Under the pieces are notes generated by a model, which was given only the letters and a program-made list of their open reading frames with translations, did not search any database and was not told where the DNA came from. Both the position numbers and the translations under genes were made by a program. A stretch of DNA of 64,000 nt, from NCBI GenBank assembly GCA_905221605.1, contig CAJNDS010000347.1:62001-126000 (forward strand), in the 5' to 3' direction. Source of the stretch: Symbiodinium natans. Its lineage: Eukaryota; Sar; Dinophyceae; Suessiales; Symbiodiniaceae. Below, in pieces: positions 47,062-57,956 of this stretch (position 1 is the first letter of the stretch; the number at the start of each line of letters is the position of its first letter).

Positions 47062-47325
47062 TCATGCCTCGCGCCGCTTCACCTTCTTGGCCATCTGGGT
47101 GAAGCCCAGCACCTGCGGGATTCCAAGCACGCTTGAGCCAGAGGCTGTCTGACGAACGACAGTGGCTACACCAAGGTCTACTTCTTCAGCATGCAGTTGC
47201 TCAAAGACAAACAATCCAGTTCTGCCTGCGGCGAAGCCCTGCAATCTCCAGTAAAGAAATGACTGCTCTTCAAGAATAACGGCGCCTTCAGGGCGGCATG
47301 CGTCGCCTGGAAGAGTGGTCATCAA
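47062..47325 (-). CDS. Terminal exon of an unrecognised protein
   Basis: An 87-codon minus-strand frame ends in a basic tail, MAKKVKRREA, and a stop. It contains GAVILEEQSFLYWRLQGFA, GLFVFEQLHAEEVDLGVATV and GSSVLGIPQVLGF, an alternating pattern typical of a beta-rich domain. It is one of the most protein-like unassigned stretches in the window. Neighbouring minus-strand stretches up to 48.8 kb probably encode the same protein. Confidence 0.42.
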   Translation of the reverse strand: MMTTLPGDACRPEGAVILEEQSFLYWRLQGFAAGRTGLFVFEQLHAEEVDLGVATVVRQTASGSSVLGIPQVLGFTQMAKKVKRREA

Positions 47326-47346
47326 ACGAGCTGCGGGTTCCCCTAC

Positions 47347-48798
47347 TCAGCGCAGGACTGGAACTCGGCTTCTCTGACCATCAACCAGACTTTGCGTATG
47401 ACAAACCCCCCCCCCCCCCGCCACCCCCTCCCCCCGCCCCACACAGAGCTTCAGCTCTACAAGCCAACGCTTTCTCGGCACTTGGTCGGCCTTGGTGTTC
47501 TTGCGCATATACCGGAGGCTGCCAGTAGACATCCAGCGAAGCAAAGATCGCAAGACCACCCTCACGAAGGCTTGTCGCCAACATAGAAAGCAGACAAAAG
47601 CAGTCTAGTCAAACATCGAGAGATCCGCAAGTCAGTGGCGCAACGGACTGCCAAAACAATAGCTGGACCTTTCGAAACCAAGCGACATCGGAACTGAGCT
47701 CAGCGGACCGTCCTCGCTCGTCCAGGGAAACATCACTGTCTAACTCTGATTGTAGCTGACTGCGCAAGCTTGAATCCGATGCTGCTTCCAAGCTGTGTGG
47801 GAAATCGATGGTCCATGAAAACTATCTTGACTGTAGCGTGCCCGGCAGGTTTGGACGATGAGAATCAGAAATGACCCAGAAAAGCTAAGCTCTCTCCAGC
47901 CGGCACTGCGTTCCAAGCTTGTCACGTCTGAAAACCTAGGCCTGCGAGAGCAACACAAGCCTCTTGTGACTCTTGTGCATCCCTGCAGTTCAGCGCCGTC
48001 TAAAAGTCCAAACCCCAATGCTGTTGATCTCAAATGGCAAACGCCTCGGTTCTATACTACATGTCCACTGTAGGCCCATGTCTGCGCCTTTGTGATGGGA
48101 CGAAACAAAATCAGTGCCCCATATGCACAAAACCAGATCTTGGCTTTCTAGTTCCGAAGACACAGTGCCAAGCACAACCGTGCGGAGCTCTTCGAAAGCG
48201 CAGCTTCTGGTCTTGATTAGGGCACCCCAAGGGCTCCTCCTTCGCCAAATCCTTCAGTTCAAGCTTCCTTAGACTCCAGACTCGTGAAGGCAGCTCTGTG
48301 TGGAGGTGTGTGGAATTTTTGAACAGCTTTACAGACAGGAGTGAGGCATGGTCCTGCCTGAGCAGTAGACACCTGCACGTTTGCGTCGTGATTCCCCCAA
48401 CACGGAGACAACCAAACATACCAGTCCCCAAAATGACATAAGGTAGGTTCTCCTTTCATAGAGATTCCCCCCACGAAGGGCCTCTTATCCCATTGCCCAT
48501 CCCGTTACATTGAACGGAACTTTACAGCAACCCCCCACCCACCTAAAGAGCCAGTTTCATTCCACTTCAGCCACATACAAGTGACAACAGGACTCACAAG
48601 GCAACACAGCTTCCGGAAGCGTTGTGGTGCTCGCTGCGCCAATGGAACCAGGGTCTCCTGCAAGGGCTCCAAGGGCCAAGGGGGCTTGCGGCAGACCGCA
48701 TTGCATGTGGTTCGAAGAACATCAGAGAATGATGTCAAAACATCTGCACGCGCGAACATGGCTCTGCCATACAGCGTGCTGCACTGTTGATGCCTCAA
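47347..48798 (-). CDS. Unrecognised gene, upstream exon fragments
   Basis: Minus-strand stretches are ADVLTSFSDVLRTTCNAVC and PLQETLVPLAQRAPQRFRK (48798-48590), SRVWSLRKLELKDLAKEE (about 48290-48230), SDVTSLERSAGWRELSFSG (about 47930-47870), SDVSLDERGRSAELSSDVAW (about 47740-47660) and LAIFASLDVYWQPPVYAQEH (about 47560-47480). They precede the terminal exon at 47062-47325 in the same direction. Splice joins are not fixed by homology and no domain is recognised. Confidence 0.36.
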
Positions 48799-49091
48799 GT
48801 ATTGAGGCGTGGGCTATCAGGTTTGAGACCCCGCTCACACGGCTTCGGCCTTTGGCAAAGTGAGGCCTTGATGGCCCAAACTCATGTCCTTAGCAGCACT
48901 GCCCATCTATAAAGACATGTCCAGTTCTGCACATCCTGATATCATTAATCCTTGACGGGGGCTCAACCCCCCGAATCTATTCTACCGAATGTATGGGCAA
49001 ACCCTGGCACAAGAAGTGCATACTAACATTTCTTTTGGGTGGGTTATGCTTGGCGAAGAGCTGGCTACGACATGTGCCTGAAGCCGAGGAT

Positions 49092-49424
49092 TCATGCCGC
49101 TGAGGAGGCAGATTCGAAGTTTGAGTTCAATGTGCAGTTCTGACCAGATCTTCTGGCTCGGCCAGTCTCCAGGCTACTCGAAGATTCATGGGCGGGGTAC
49201 AGTAGCAAGCAGGATTCATATCGGCTGCCCTGCCTAGACCAGGGTGGCGAGCCCTGAACTTCGGGGGCAGGGCTCAACCACAAAATCCGAAATGCCAAAA
49301 AAAGCCGCTCGAGAGTCCTCAAAAAACCCAACGAACAAAGCAGGCCATGAGCCGTTCTCTCTATCTCACTCCGGGTAAAACCCAAACGAATCACTGACTT
49401 CAATATGGGAGCAAGTGTGGCCAA
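49092..49424 (-). CDS. Unrecognised exon, helical
   Basis: A 110-codon minus-strand frame starts MATLAPILKSVIRLGFTRSE and continues RTAHGLLCSLGFLRTLERLF. The pattern of short helices with LGFxxxEIE recalls mTERF-type repeats found in organelle nucleic-acid-binding proteins. One repeat is too little for an assignment. Confidence 0.33.
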   Translation of the reverse strand: MATLAPILKSVIRLGFTRSEIERTAHGLLCSLGFLRTLERLFLAFRILWLSPAPEVQGSPPWSRQGSRYESCLLLYPAHESSSSLETGRARRSGQNCTLNSNFESASSAA

Positions 49425-50218
49425 AGAGGATCTGAATGCGCCAGCCCCTTGGGGTAGCCTTTATTGCGGTATCGAGCCGCCTTGATGCGTACTCGCAGGA
49501 TGCCTTCTTCGACACCCTTGGACCACTCTTCCTGCTGCACAGGTTCGGGTTTAAATAAGTTTCGGGTTTTTGGACCTAGGAACTCAAGACTTTGTTGGGA
49601 GTTTTCACCAGAAAAGAGTCCACATCATTCTACGTTGTGCTAACTTTAGCCACACCCTCCTCTCGTCACGGCGGAACCCCCCCATGTTCCATGTATTCTC
49701 AGCAACTCTCGGTTGGCCCAAGCGGGTGACAAACGCCAGAGCTGATGTGGCACCATGGCACACATGTATACACTCGTGGCACCAGTCACTCAGAGCGACT
49801 GGCCAACAGCCTCAACAAAAACCAACAAAACCGCAACCAAAACCGACGTCGGCAGCCCTGCCACCACTGCGACTCCCGGAGTTGGGAGTTAAGTTGAACT
49901 CAGAACCGTCACCAAAACTTCTAGCGCGGCACACAGGCAATGAACAGGCGCCTTGTTCCGGGACTTCTGGGCCCACTTGAAGGCCACCCGCTGCGCCGGA
50001 GGCGGCTGCTCCTGTGTCAAGGGCTTTAGGCTGTACAGCCTGGAGTGTATGGAAGGATCCAGGTGCGGGGTTTATAGGGGTTTGTTTTCCAACGTGGGTG
50101 GTTCTTGCATCCTACGTCAGTCCGTGGGGTCGAAATCTCCGTGCCTGCCTCGGTCCAGCGCACGTTCCACTTTCTTCGCCCTTCAATCGCTGGGTCCCGG
50201 GCTCTTGGACTGATCTGT

Positions 50219-50284
50219 TTGTGTGTGTGTGTGTGTGTGTGGGCGCGCGCGCGCGCGTGCGCGCGCGGGGGCGGGCGCGCGTGT
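50219..50284. repeat. GT run followed by GC run (alternating purine-pyrimidine)
   Basis: About 22 bases of (GT)n pass directly into about 40 bases of (GC)n with few interruptions. Such tracts readily adopt Z-DNA. Frames through it on both strands (Cys/Val/Arg/Ala and His/Thr) are artefacts. Confidence 0.9.
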
Positions 50285-50803
50285 TTTGTCGGTGATTTTT
50301 GTGTCGTCTTGCGGAGATTTGTGCGAGCAGCGTTCGACATCCTGCGCCGACCGCTCGTGCGCATGCAGGTCGTCAAGTGCAGAACTGTCGTCACTTTTGG
50401 GCAAGTAAGGAAGTTGATTGGTTCTGAGGTTGATGTTGAGGTGTGGAGATAAGGTCCACCGCCTCATCCGCAGAAGTCCGAGCACATCATTGCAGAGAGT
50501 GCATGCTCAGATACAACAAAGTATGCCTAGGTCTAGCTCAGGAAAACAAGGTTTTCATTCGAAGACCAATCCTCGATCTCCACTTCCCAGGGGAAGTCCA
50601 GGGACAAGCGGCGGACCTTGGCCATCGGGCGTCCCTTTTTGTAAGGAAGTACTTCTACTCTCAATGAGTCTCAAGTCAAGGGCGAGAAACACCCTACAGT
50701 ATCCCACAGGCTTGAGGGCGCCAGGTCCAGTACAGGACAGCAGCCCACATGTGCTAACTGACGCCACTTGCGGGCTTCAGACGCGGCAGGCTATCCCAAC
50801 CCT

Positions 50804-50992
50804 TCAGAACCTGAACATCAGCCGTAAACCCCAAACATCTGCAAAGCCACCCCAAAAAGCCAAGATCAAAACATGCAAGATTGGCCCTGTTTCCAAGGCC
50901 CCGGCTTTAAGAAAGCCCCAGTTGTAGTCATGCGCCAAGTCGATAGGGCGAGCCCCGAGTTTCACAGCCTCCCGCAAAGTCCTGCCAGACAA
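50804..50992 (-). CDS. Unrecognised exon-like stretch
   Basis: The minus strand reads SGRTLREAVKLGARPIDLAH, then DYNWGFLKAGALETGPILHV and a hydrophobic run LILAFWGGFADVWGL. It may be a membrane-protein exon. No family is recognised. Confidence 0.25.
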   Translation of the reverse strand: MSGRTLREAVKLGARPIDLAHDYNWGFLKAGALETGPILHVLILAFWGGFADVWGLRLMFRF

Positions 50993-51065
50993 GGATGCGA
51001 TGATTTTTCTCTTTTTCGCTCTCTTATACAGAGCTTGGAGGGGGTCGTTCCCCTAAAAGAGCGGC

Positions 51066-51815
51066 TTAATCTAAGCATCTAATCTGGGACGCCCTACATG
51101 TTGCCCATCTCCTAATGAAAACTGATGCTGAAGTTGCAGAAGCTTGAGGTCTCCTACATGATGCTGCATCTTTCGACGCGCGTGCCATGGTTACATCACA
51201 AATGGTTTCCAGTGTGAGGCCGTCCTTGACCTCTTGTAGCCCTCGTAGAGTTTGTAGGCATGGCATCCCCAGAGTTTCGGGTTCCTCGGCACGACACATG
51301 AGAGAAGCGCCAACCGAGAAGGGCGAGAGCTCGGGCAGACATGGTTTCGTATGGCGACCGAGAATTTGCGAATAGTTTCAGCATCGGCCCAAAGTCACTG
51401 CAGAGCGCCTTTAGGGAAACAACACGTTGGGGCACTCCTATCAATCAAACTGACCATCGAACGATGTTTATGTACAGGTTCCCTCATAACGAAAACAGGT
51501 ATATGGACAATCCTCCTTAAGCACGGCACATGTAGCTGTTTCAGGACATCTCTGCTCTGATTCTGCTGAGACAGGGTGCTCAGGCCTGTAGCGGATCTGA
51601 TCCGCATCCAAGAACCGGGGGGCAATGCGCTTCCTGTTGCCGCCCTCACCTCCGTGGTGTCTCGACACAGGGACACAGGGACAAGAACCTCCCTGAAGAG
51701 TCGAATCTCTGGCCCGCATGGCGCGCAACCCCTTGTTTATCCCTAAGTTCCTGTCCGGGCTCTCAAAACAGCGTAGCCATAGCCCCCGAACCGTCCCGAC
51801 TAAATACCTCTTCAA
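51066..51815 (-). CDS. Unrecognised gene, exon fragments
   Basis: Four minus-strand stretches lie in order: KRIAPRFLDADQIRYRPEH (about 51640-51560), LRRIVHIPVFVMREPVHKH (about 51520-51460), CSDFGPMLKLFANSRSPYE (about 51400-51330) and PETLGMPCLQTLRGLQEVKD (about 51285-51215). Each is protein-like and several end near plausible splice sites. No domain is recognised. The series probably represents one gene. Confidence 0.36.
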
Positions 51816-51939
51816 GCCACAAAAGTCCGAACTCGCCTGGAGGGTAGCCCATGCTGTAGAAGTTCACCTGCAGGGTTCGTGCCCTAGCGCCCTAAGGTAG
51901 ACACTGCTGTCGAGCGGAGAACAGAGACTGCCTTCGAAT

Positions 51940-52325
51940 TTACCTTCGGTTCCACAGCCTCACTACTTGCCCAGTCATCGCAAAAAAGAGCTGTTTTGGA
52001 GCCCAGCCAGGCTGAACCTGAAAAACCCTGAGCCCTCTTGAGATATTAAAAAACATCCCTGACCCCTCTGGACTCTGGCAGCCTCCATGGTCTTCTTGTC
52101 CCGACGCTTCTTGGGAGGCCCCACGAGCTGCGGGAACATCCTTTTCAGGTCTCTGCAAGATCTTTGGGGATGGTGGTAAGATGATGAGAAATGAGCTTTT
52201 GATCTGCGAATTGCCACACAAAATGCCAAACACGACGAGATCTTGAACACGGACAACGGAGAGCTTAAAAGGACAGATGCGCTCTGCTTGTGAACTTGGC
52301 TAGATGGTTTCGGGCTCAGGAGCAT
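51940..52325 (-). CDS. Basic exon fragment
   Basis: A minus-strand run reads DLKRMFPQLVGPPKKRRDKK, then TMEAARVQRG (about 52155-52060). It contains a PKKRR-type nuclear localisation signal. Overlapping longer frames are not protein-like over their full length. Confidence 0.25.
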
Positions 52326-52809
52326 CAGGCCTGATGTCCGTCAACCTCCACATGCTTTGCTACAAAGGCACTTGTGAAGCTCCATCGCGCCCCAGCGTTC
52401 CTCCTATCGCAGGGGCAGTTGTGCGGCTCATACCCTTCGCCCCGGGCATTTCGAAACCTAACAAGACAAACATAATGAAACTTTATGCCCGTTGCACGGC
52501 ATAGCCACGGAGTGTCTGGAGTCATGAGCAAGTGGCATGTTGGACGATGGACTGCAAACACTATAAACATCATGATGACATCACAAGTCATCACTCAATC
52601 TATTTAGGCCCTAACATGGCTGGGCGTGGCTTGGCCTTCTTTCTCGCTTCACTTCGCTGCTCGGCTGTGATGCGCTCCTCTGCCAAAGTATGCCAAAAAA
52701 GGCAATGCACAAAGCCCTGTTGATGAAACCCACCTGTTGTTTAGGAGCCTTCAGCTTGCAGGTTGCACGGTCCACCCTCAGATGTTCTTCTCAATCCTAG
52801 CATGAAGTC

Positions 52810-53308
52810 CTAAAGGCAAACCCGGCAAACCCTCAGATGTTTCAAGCCTCTGAGATAGCTCCAGCTGAAGGATTCCCGGAAGTCAGCTAGAAGTTTCTCA
52901 AGGTTCTCCAAGATTCCCCGCTTGCTTCGAACTTCTTCTGGAGTCCACCTGCAAAGCAACTTTTCCACATCGAGGACTGGACATGAACCTGGAGAAGCCG
53001 CATGCCAAACCCCCTCTCTGCGCATCTTGTGTTGCTCTCAGACTCATGCATCCAGGAAGGCACATGTCTCATTTAAACCGTATCTGCCTAAAATGCCTGA
53101 AGGCCGTTGAAGTCCGAGCCGTACACAGTCTCAACTCAAACTTCTGTAGAGATCCCTCTCTGACTGCAAGGACGTTTCCTGCTCCCACAACGCAGGCCTC
53201 GATTAAGGTAGGGACTCGTGATGCCAGCATACATACCTGAGAAGAAGGAAGCGCACATACCTTTAAGTTTCTAAATGTTTCATCATCCTCTCTTCTTTGG
53301 AGGTACAA
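52810..53308 (-). CDS. Unrecognised exon fragments
   Basis: Minus-strand stretches SRVPTLIEACVVGAGNVLAV and REGSLQKFELRL (about 53225-53130) and VLDVEKLLCRWTPEEVRSKR, LENLEKLLADFRESF (about 52980-52860) are protein-like. They may be downstream exons of the gene beginning at 54255. No family is recognised. Confidence 0.33.
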
Positions 53309-53551
53309 GTAGAAGGGGAGTAAGGAGGTTAGGAGGTAGGGTAATTTGGGGGTAGGAGGTCAGAGGGTAGGGGTGGTGGGAGCTCCGTAACTGTACCATT
53401 CCCTAAAAAGGTCCAAGGAGCGTTGGAGAAGGGGGTAGGGCTAGTAGTCGGGGCGGCGAGGAGGGACAAGGGTGGGGTGGGGGGGGGGCGGGGGGGGGGT
53501 AGGCGGTAGGGCTCTCCCACGCTGACACCCCGATCTCTTGTCTGTGCCTCT

Positions 53552-54255
53552 TTACAACCAAAGCATTTTGATGATGTGGTCAATGGGGCAACTCTGCAGT
53601 TCAGGAACTGGTTCTGTGAAATCAATTCCTCCACCGCTTAGTTGCCCGCTCCCCCTCTCACAACTCGGGCCGCCACAGCGAATGTCATCTGCGAGTACAT
53701 TCTGGCAAGTTCCGGCTACCCTCTTCTTCCTGCCCAATTCTGCAGCAGGGGCACGGTACCGAAGCACCACACCATCCTGCCCGGCTGACAGGAACAGGGA
53801 GCAAAAACCCCGAGAACTGGCTTCTGGAAGGCCCGATTTGGGCCATCTGCAACAGAAAGGCCTCTGCATTTGCATTTGCCAGCCCTTAACATGTGAGACT
53901 AAGCGGACCGAAGTCCAATCACGACATTCCCGGTTGCAAGCATTGAATTGGTCCCTCGGGCCTTCGCATAATGCCGCACGGCAAACTCTGAGTCTTCGGT
54001 GGCATCTGCAAGGGTGCGGAAGAGCGCCTTGCCTGCAGCCAAAAGTTTTAAGGCAGAGTGGGGGATGTGAGCTACGCCATGTTGCTTCTTGGCCCGGAGT
54101 CTCGGAATTGTCTCGCGCTCTGCCGAGGTGCAATTCGGCCGACTGATGTATCCGTTGAGATACCCGTTGACAAGGCCATTCGACTTCGACAAGCCACTGA
54201 CCTGCCAAGGTGGAACCGTGAGTAACTGAAACTGCATGTTGGTAGCTCCGCTCAC
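53552..54255 (-). CDS. Unrecognised gene, probable N terminus
   Basis: A 118-codon minus-strand frame starts at 54255 (MSGATNMQFQLLTVPPW; an alternative start is MQFQLL). It continues SKSNGLVNGYLNGYISRPNC, IPHSALKLLAAGKALFRTLA and FAVRHYAKARGTNSMLATGN, and stops at 53899. A second stretch (about 53800-53680) reads GQDGVVLRYRAPAAELGRKK and VAGTCQNVLADDI in another frame. The first stretch is among the most protein-like unassigned frames. Neither matches a family known to me. Confidence 0.4.
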
Positions 54256-54999
54256 TCATCATGCAGACAACTGGAATTCTATGACCTCGAGCCCCCTGCT
54301 GTAGTTTCTGATTCGAGCCGAAACTATCCCGATCTTGACTGTTGCCATCTCGGTCCGGCCTTCATGTGCCGGGCGTTCTGCGAGGTACACACTCCCCAAA
54401 GATATGCCTGCCCACAGTGGACAGAAGATTCCAAGTATTCTTCAGCCACCATGACTGTCAATTTCAGAAGAACCCAGCAATGGCCTTGTGTGCCTTCATC
54501 TGCCGGTACGCATCAAAGATGATCTTCTCCAAGCCTTCTGTGGGACAATCTACGGAGGACTACTGTTGGCTCAAACCGCAGCATTTGACACTCCAAGCTT
54601 GACATCTCTGAACGTAAGGACCAGCGCTTTGAGGCCCAACAAGGCCTAAAAGATACTTGCTCAAGCCTTAATGGCCTTATGGCTATCGCCTAGGCTTGAC
54701 ACAACCGCCGACTGAACTCTGCGCGCACTGGATACGCTGGACCGCAAGACGGGCCAAAGGACTGCCAGGCGGGAGCGTCCGCAGCACGTGGGCTGTCATG
54801 CCTAGGCTTAGAGGATGTGTGTGCCATTGCAGCCAGGAACTAAGCATTTCCTGCGGATACTTCAAGATGGTCAAAGGATGGGTTGCCTTCCTTGTGACCT
54901 TGTGGCCTGAGAACAAAGGCAGCTAAGCCACCCTCCCGAATTTTCCAGCTGATCCGCTCGACGTCGTCATCTATGCCTCAGGGCATGGCTCAGGGATCG

Positions 55000-55148
55000 G
55001 CACAGGTTCTGCCAGAATGGCATACAGGATGTGTTTGTGCTGCGAAGGCGCTAACGACGTATGTGCCGGGTGGAAAGAACTTCATGATGAAGTTACGCGA
55101 CTCCTGGCAAAATTCCCAGACGAATGTCCTGGAGAACATGTCACTACC
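55000..55148 (-). CDS. Short exon-like stretch
   Basis: The minus strand reads MFSRTFVWEFCQESRNFIMK, then FFPPGTYVVSAFAAQTHPVC, and reaches a stop after 49 codons. It is protein-like but too short to place. The plus strand is also open here. Confidence 0.22.
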
Positions 55149-55376
55149 TACTTAGTTCCATGAGCAGTGTCGGAGACAACACCAGTGCATCGCAAAACAG
55201 CATCCCTTGCTGTTGGAGTCGTCTACAAAGGTGGTAACCAGTCCTTGTTTCCCTTGACAGACAGCTCTATTCGCACGTTCTCCCACTCGCTGCCAGACAG
55301 CGCATTCCGGTAATGTTTCCTGCTCAGGCATTTGGCATCTCGTCGGAGTAACAGCAAGATACACTAGGGTCAGACG

Positions 55377-55868
55377 ATGTCAGAACATATGTTTCGCGAT
55401 GGTGACGGTCCTTTCTGTCTCATTGGCCACAAACAACGTGACACGATGCTTGGGAATCCGCTGTCTGGACAACATCGCCAGCGTGTGCACCAGAATGAAG
55501 GCAGACTTGCATCCTTTGAACCTGAGTGGCAGAGGTACTCGCAACGTTGCTATTGGGATATTGGGATGCTTTCCGAAATGCCCTCAGAGACAGGGCGGCT
55601 GTTGTTGAGAGATGTTTCCGATTGGAGTTGGCCAGGTTCGGCTGAGTCTGTTGAAGCAAGGCATGTTGCAACTACTTTATGGGGCGATGCCTTCCGACTC
55701 GGCACGATGGGAAATAGCTGGTGTTCACTGTTCGCTATTGCTAGCACTGCTAGTCCGGGAGAGGGCCCGCCTCTTCTTTTTGCTCATCTGGCAGACCGGC
55801 ATCCAGCGCTGATAGGTGGGGATGACCAGCTGGTACGGAACTGGTCGAGCCTTGGAATCCGGCGGTGA
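55377..55868 (+). CDS. Open frame of uncertain reality
   Basis: A 163-codon plus-strand frame starts MSEHMFRDGDGPFCLIGHKQ. The minus strand over the same bases is also open in two frames (for example SLRAFRKASQYPNSNVAST and KFDGAFVTAGFQGSTSSVPA). Given the minus-strand bias of the region, the plus frame may be a shadow. No motif decides between them. Confidence 0.2.
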   Translation: MSEHMFRDGDGPFCLIGHKQRDTMLGNPLSGQHRQRVHQNEGRLASFEPEWQRYSQRCYWDIGMLSEMPSETGRLLLRDVSDWSWPGSAESVEARHVATTLWGDAFRLGTMGNSWCSLFAIASTASPGEGPPLLFAHLADRHPALIGGDDQLVRNWSSLGIRR

Positions 55869-56471
55869 CAAATGCCCCATCGAATTTCCCAATTAGGTGC
55901 TGCCGAGAGTCGCTTTGATATCTAGCTTCGCCACTTAGTACTACCATTGAACGTTACGCTCCTCAAGGGTCTGTGGCACCTTCCTCTCCTTTACTCCCAC
56001 CTTCCTTACTCTCCCCCCCCCCCTCCAGAAGAAGAAAAGACCCCTTGTTTGGAACAGTTTTGGAACGCATGCGAAGAGATGGAGTCTCTCTTTGTGCCCA
56101 GGGGCCTTGGTCACCAAGTGGGGTGCTTGCTTGGCCTTCGGGTCGAGCTCCTCACGTAGTGTCTGAGGGCTTTCAGAAGGCACCTCTCCACAAGGCCCCC
56201 GAAGAAAACAGTAAAAAACAAAGAGGCGTCAATGTCTTCAGTTTGAACACCACCCAACAACGATGCCCATCAATGCCTATAAGCAGAGCCCACTTTGTTC
56301 TCTTCTTCTCAAGACAGATCTTGTTTGACCCTTTCATCTCCGATTTCCTTAAGCACCGATTTCAGCCATCGGCCCCTCCTTGGCCGTTGCCCCCTCGAGC
56401 TTCATCAGCCGCTCCTCCCACTTCCTAAGCTCTGCACTAAGCAGTGCGGGGTTGCTGGGATTCAGGAGGAG

Positions 56472-56708
56472 TCAGGGCTGATGATGCAGGACTTCAAGCG
56501 GAATGCAATCCGACAAGCTTGGGATCCTGAAGCCGAACATTGACCTCCTTGTCTGGGACCCATGGCCCATGGCCCTCAGGGAGGCCACCTCTGCAGCATA
56601 CTGCGCATGATACTGCGCCCGTACTGCCACCCAGTTGTGGGGAGCTTTCAAGGCCGATGCTGGCTTCGGATTGAGCCCAAAAGCGAGGCCCCAAAAGGTG
56701 CACCCCAC
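56472..56708 (-). CDS. Unrecognised exon-like stretch
   Basis: A 78-codon minus-strand frame starts MGCTFWGLAFGLNPKPASAL and continues NWVAVRAQYHAQYAAEVASL, RAMGHGSQTRR. It is Ala-rich and helical. No family is recognised. Confidence 0.3.
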   Translation of the reverse strand: MGCTFWGLAFGLNPKPASALKAPHNWVAVRAQYHAQYAAEVASLRAMGHGSQTRRSMFGFRIPSLSDCIPLEVLHHQP

Positions 56709-57144
56709 GTGCCACGAGCGGGGGACGCGCTGAAACTCTCGAGTTCTCGTGACCTGCCAAGCCTCTGGACTTACCGCGACTTTGTTTTGTGTGTGCGTTC
56801 TCCGGCTTGGCTTTCATTTGTTCGCCTGTATCTGGCTATTGTTCTCTTCGTATTTGTCCAGGTGTCTCCAGCTCGTCATCGTCGCTGTCCTCGTCGTCGG
56901 TTGACCTTGGCAATATTGGGGGCTTCGAGCAGATCTTAGATCCCGAATCTCGGCGAAAAATCGGGGCTCAAACCCCTCTACGAAATGCTGGCACATCTGA
57001 AGGTTGTTGTGGTTCCTTCTTGCTAGGAAACTTGCAGTGAGACGCGAAACTATGTGGACTTCTTGCGAGAAACTAACCGCGGGCTGCTGGCAATTGACGA
57101 CGCTAACGCAGACGCACACCAAAAGCTCAAACCATGCTTACAGC

Positions 57145-57396
57145 CTAAACCGTGCTCAAGTTTTGGGGTTTTTGTTCGGGACTTGAAATCTTTAGACGAT
57201 GAATAGCTTGTAATTCGCTATATTTCGCTTTTTCACATAGCATCACATAACACTCAGGGAGCGGCTCCTCGTCGCTCTCCTCGGGTTCCTCCCGGCGCTT
57301 CGGCAGCTTCCGGGCCGGGACCCTGCGACAAGCTTCAGTTGCGTTGTCATCGGTTGTTTTACCCTGGCCCTCAGGGGTGTCGAATGTATTCGGCAA
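57145..57396 (-). CDS. Unrecognised exon with basic and acidic runs
   Basis: The minus strand reads TDDNATEACRRVPARKLPKR, REEPEESDEEPLPECYV and EKAKYSELQAIHRLKI. The basic-acidic alternation resembles a nuclear protein. It may belong with the 57489-57956 stretch. Confidence 0.36.
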   Translation of the reverse strand: MPNTFDTPEGQGKTTDDNATEACRRVPARKLPKRREEPEESDEEPLPECYVMLCEKAKYSELQAIHRLKISSPEQKPQNLSTV

Positions 57397-57488
57397 AGAA
57401 TGCTAGGGCTTTGGAGCCTCAGATTAAGGGATTCAAGCTTTCTTAGGGACAGTGAGGGATGTGAATGTGAGGGCCGTAGAATTACGTC

Positions 57489-57956
57489 TTAAGAAGGGTT
57501 GGACAGCGGTTCGGCAAAGACGGAGCCTGTTGGCAGCACGGCCTGCCTGCTGCTTGCGGGGCTTGCGAGCTCCCGGTGCAGCCCGTCTGGCAAAAAAGAG
57601 TCTTGAAAACGCACAATGGTCTCGCGACAGGGGCAGAGGTCCATGATTTCATGGCTGATTAGGCTCATAACACTACGCAGTCGCGCATGCACAGGGGCAC
57701 GGCATGTATTCAACATGAGGCAACCGCACATCAGGTCTGTGACAAAGGCCCCGGCCTCTTTGCCGGACGGCATTCTTTTCGGCGCACCCGCGCCCGCGCC
57801 AGCATGGCTGCTGCGGCCATTTTTTCCAGTTACTAAGTAAGCGTACGCGTCCTGTGTCTGCACGCTTAAAGTTTGACAGTTTGACGATTCCTGTAGCACC
57901 GCACGATATCTCCACCAGCCGGATGCACGGTCCAATGTGTGGCACTGCTGTGACAA
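57489..57956 (-). CDS. Unrecognised 155-codon frame
   Basis: This is one of the longest protein-like minus-strand frames. It contains TQDAYAYLVTGKNGRSSHAG, GKEAGAFVTDLMCGCLML, LRSVMSLISHEIMDLCPCRE and IVRFQDSFLPDGLHRELAS. Several Cys are present without a clear metal-binding pattern. No family is recognised. Read-through of a small intron is possible. Confidence 0.36.
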   Translation of the reverse strand: MSQQCHTLDRASGWWRYRAVLQESSNCQTLSVQTQDAYAYLVTGKNGRSSHAGAGAGAPKRMPSGKEAGAFVTDLMCGCLMLNTCRAPVHARLRSVMSLISHEIMDLCPCRETIVRFQDSFLPDGLHRELASPASSRQAVLPTGSVFAEPLSNPS

